Shown here in pieces: positions 63,991 through 64,000 of a stretch of 64,000 nucleotides of DNA. The notes under the pieces were generated by a model. That model worked only from the letters and a program-made list of their open reading frames with translations. It searched no databases and was not told the origin of the DNA. The DNA is from JBGRQA01 sp041725895 (GTDB taxonomy: Bacteria; Bacteroidota; Bacteroidia; Bacteroidales; Marinifilaceae), in NCBI GenBank assembly GCA_041725895.1, contig JBGRQA010000013.1, forward strand, positions 1 to 64,000. Reading direction: 5' to 3'. Position numbers and translations under genes: made by a program. Positions within the stretch are counted from its first letter, which is position 1; each line of letters begins with the position of its first letter.

Positions 63991-64000
63991 AGTATCTCTT

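Overview
The window is about 42% GC and looks like chromosomal DNA of a free-living, probably marine Bacteroidota. Support comes from a SusC/SusD pair with a FecR/ECF-sigma regulator, several lipoproteins and outer-membrane barrels, a DUF5686-type protein, Bacteroidota-type LytS/LytTR signalling, and little use of Shine-Dalgarno spacing. Gene content and style suggest the order Marinilabiliales (Marinifilaceae-like). That placement is inference from families, not from a marker gene. No rRNA, tRNA, CRISPR array, prophage or replication origin was seen.

Layout. 1-120: the 5' edge of an IS256-like insertion sequence cut by the window. 305-4311 (minus): MarR regulator, outer-membrane porin and BCCT compatible-solute transporter. 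4570-9237: S41 protease with a barrel protein (minus), then a BNR/Ycf48-like secreted protein and an M28 peptidase (plus). 10023-15281 (minus): DUF5686 TonB-type protein and an ABC-2 exporter (permease plus ATPase). 15550-17601: htpG. 18010-23966 (minus): a large Cache/HAMP/PAS histidine kinase, a DEAD-box helicase and a small membrane-anchored protein. 24149-27547: aminotransferase (plus), flavodiiron protein and Crp/Fnr regulator (minus). 27650-32495 (minus): TonB receptor, then a TPR protein / LytS kinase / LytTR regulator operon. 33317-36625 (minus): thioredoxin-like protein, cyclase-fold protein, and a BRCT protein with a degenerate exonuclease domain. 36704-40300 (minus): an operon of four lipoproteins, three of them paralogues. 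40558-42606: HEFGH metallopeptidase-like lipoprotein. 42801-46270: GxxExxY cassette between direct repeats, CheR-like methyltransferase, TPR regulator. 46839-56511 (plus): ECF sigma, FecR, SusC with STN domain, SusD, a zinc-metallohydrolase lipoprotein and a DUF4302-like lipoprotein, together a complete cell-surface-signalled nutrient-uptake locus, plausibly for peptides or proteins. 56902-59040: BvgS-like sensor kinase. 59434-63990: ABC permease/M1 aminopeptidase fusion with its ATPase.

The least expected feature is non-coding. Four intergenic tandem arrays with unrelated sequences lie at about 9684-9890, 17685-17997, 32674-33195 and 46291-46447. Their periods are 21, 23, 41 and 21 bp, so roughly two or four turns of the helix. 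All lie beyond the 3' end of a gene and none is coding. In the 23-bp and 41-bp arrays each unit carries a small dyad, and in the 41-bp array two linked base changes replace one possible stem with another. Other notable items are the four-lipoprotein operon, the pseudo-exonuclease BRCT protein, a perfect 24-bp dyad next to the marR start, and a nested palindrome upstream of the BvgS-like kinase.
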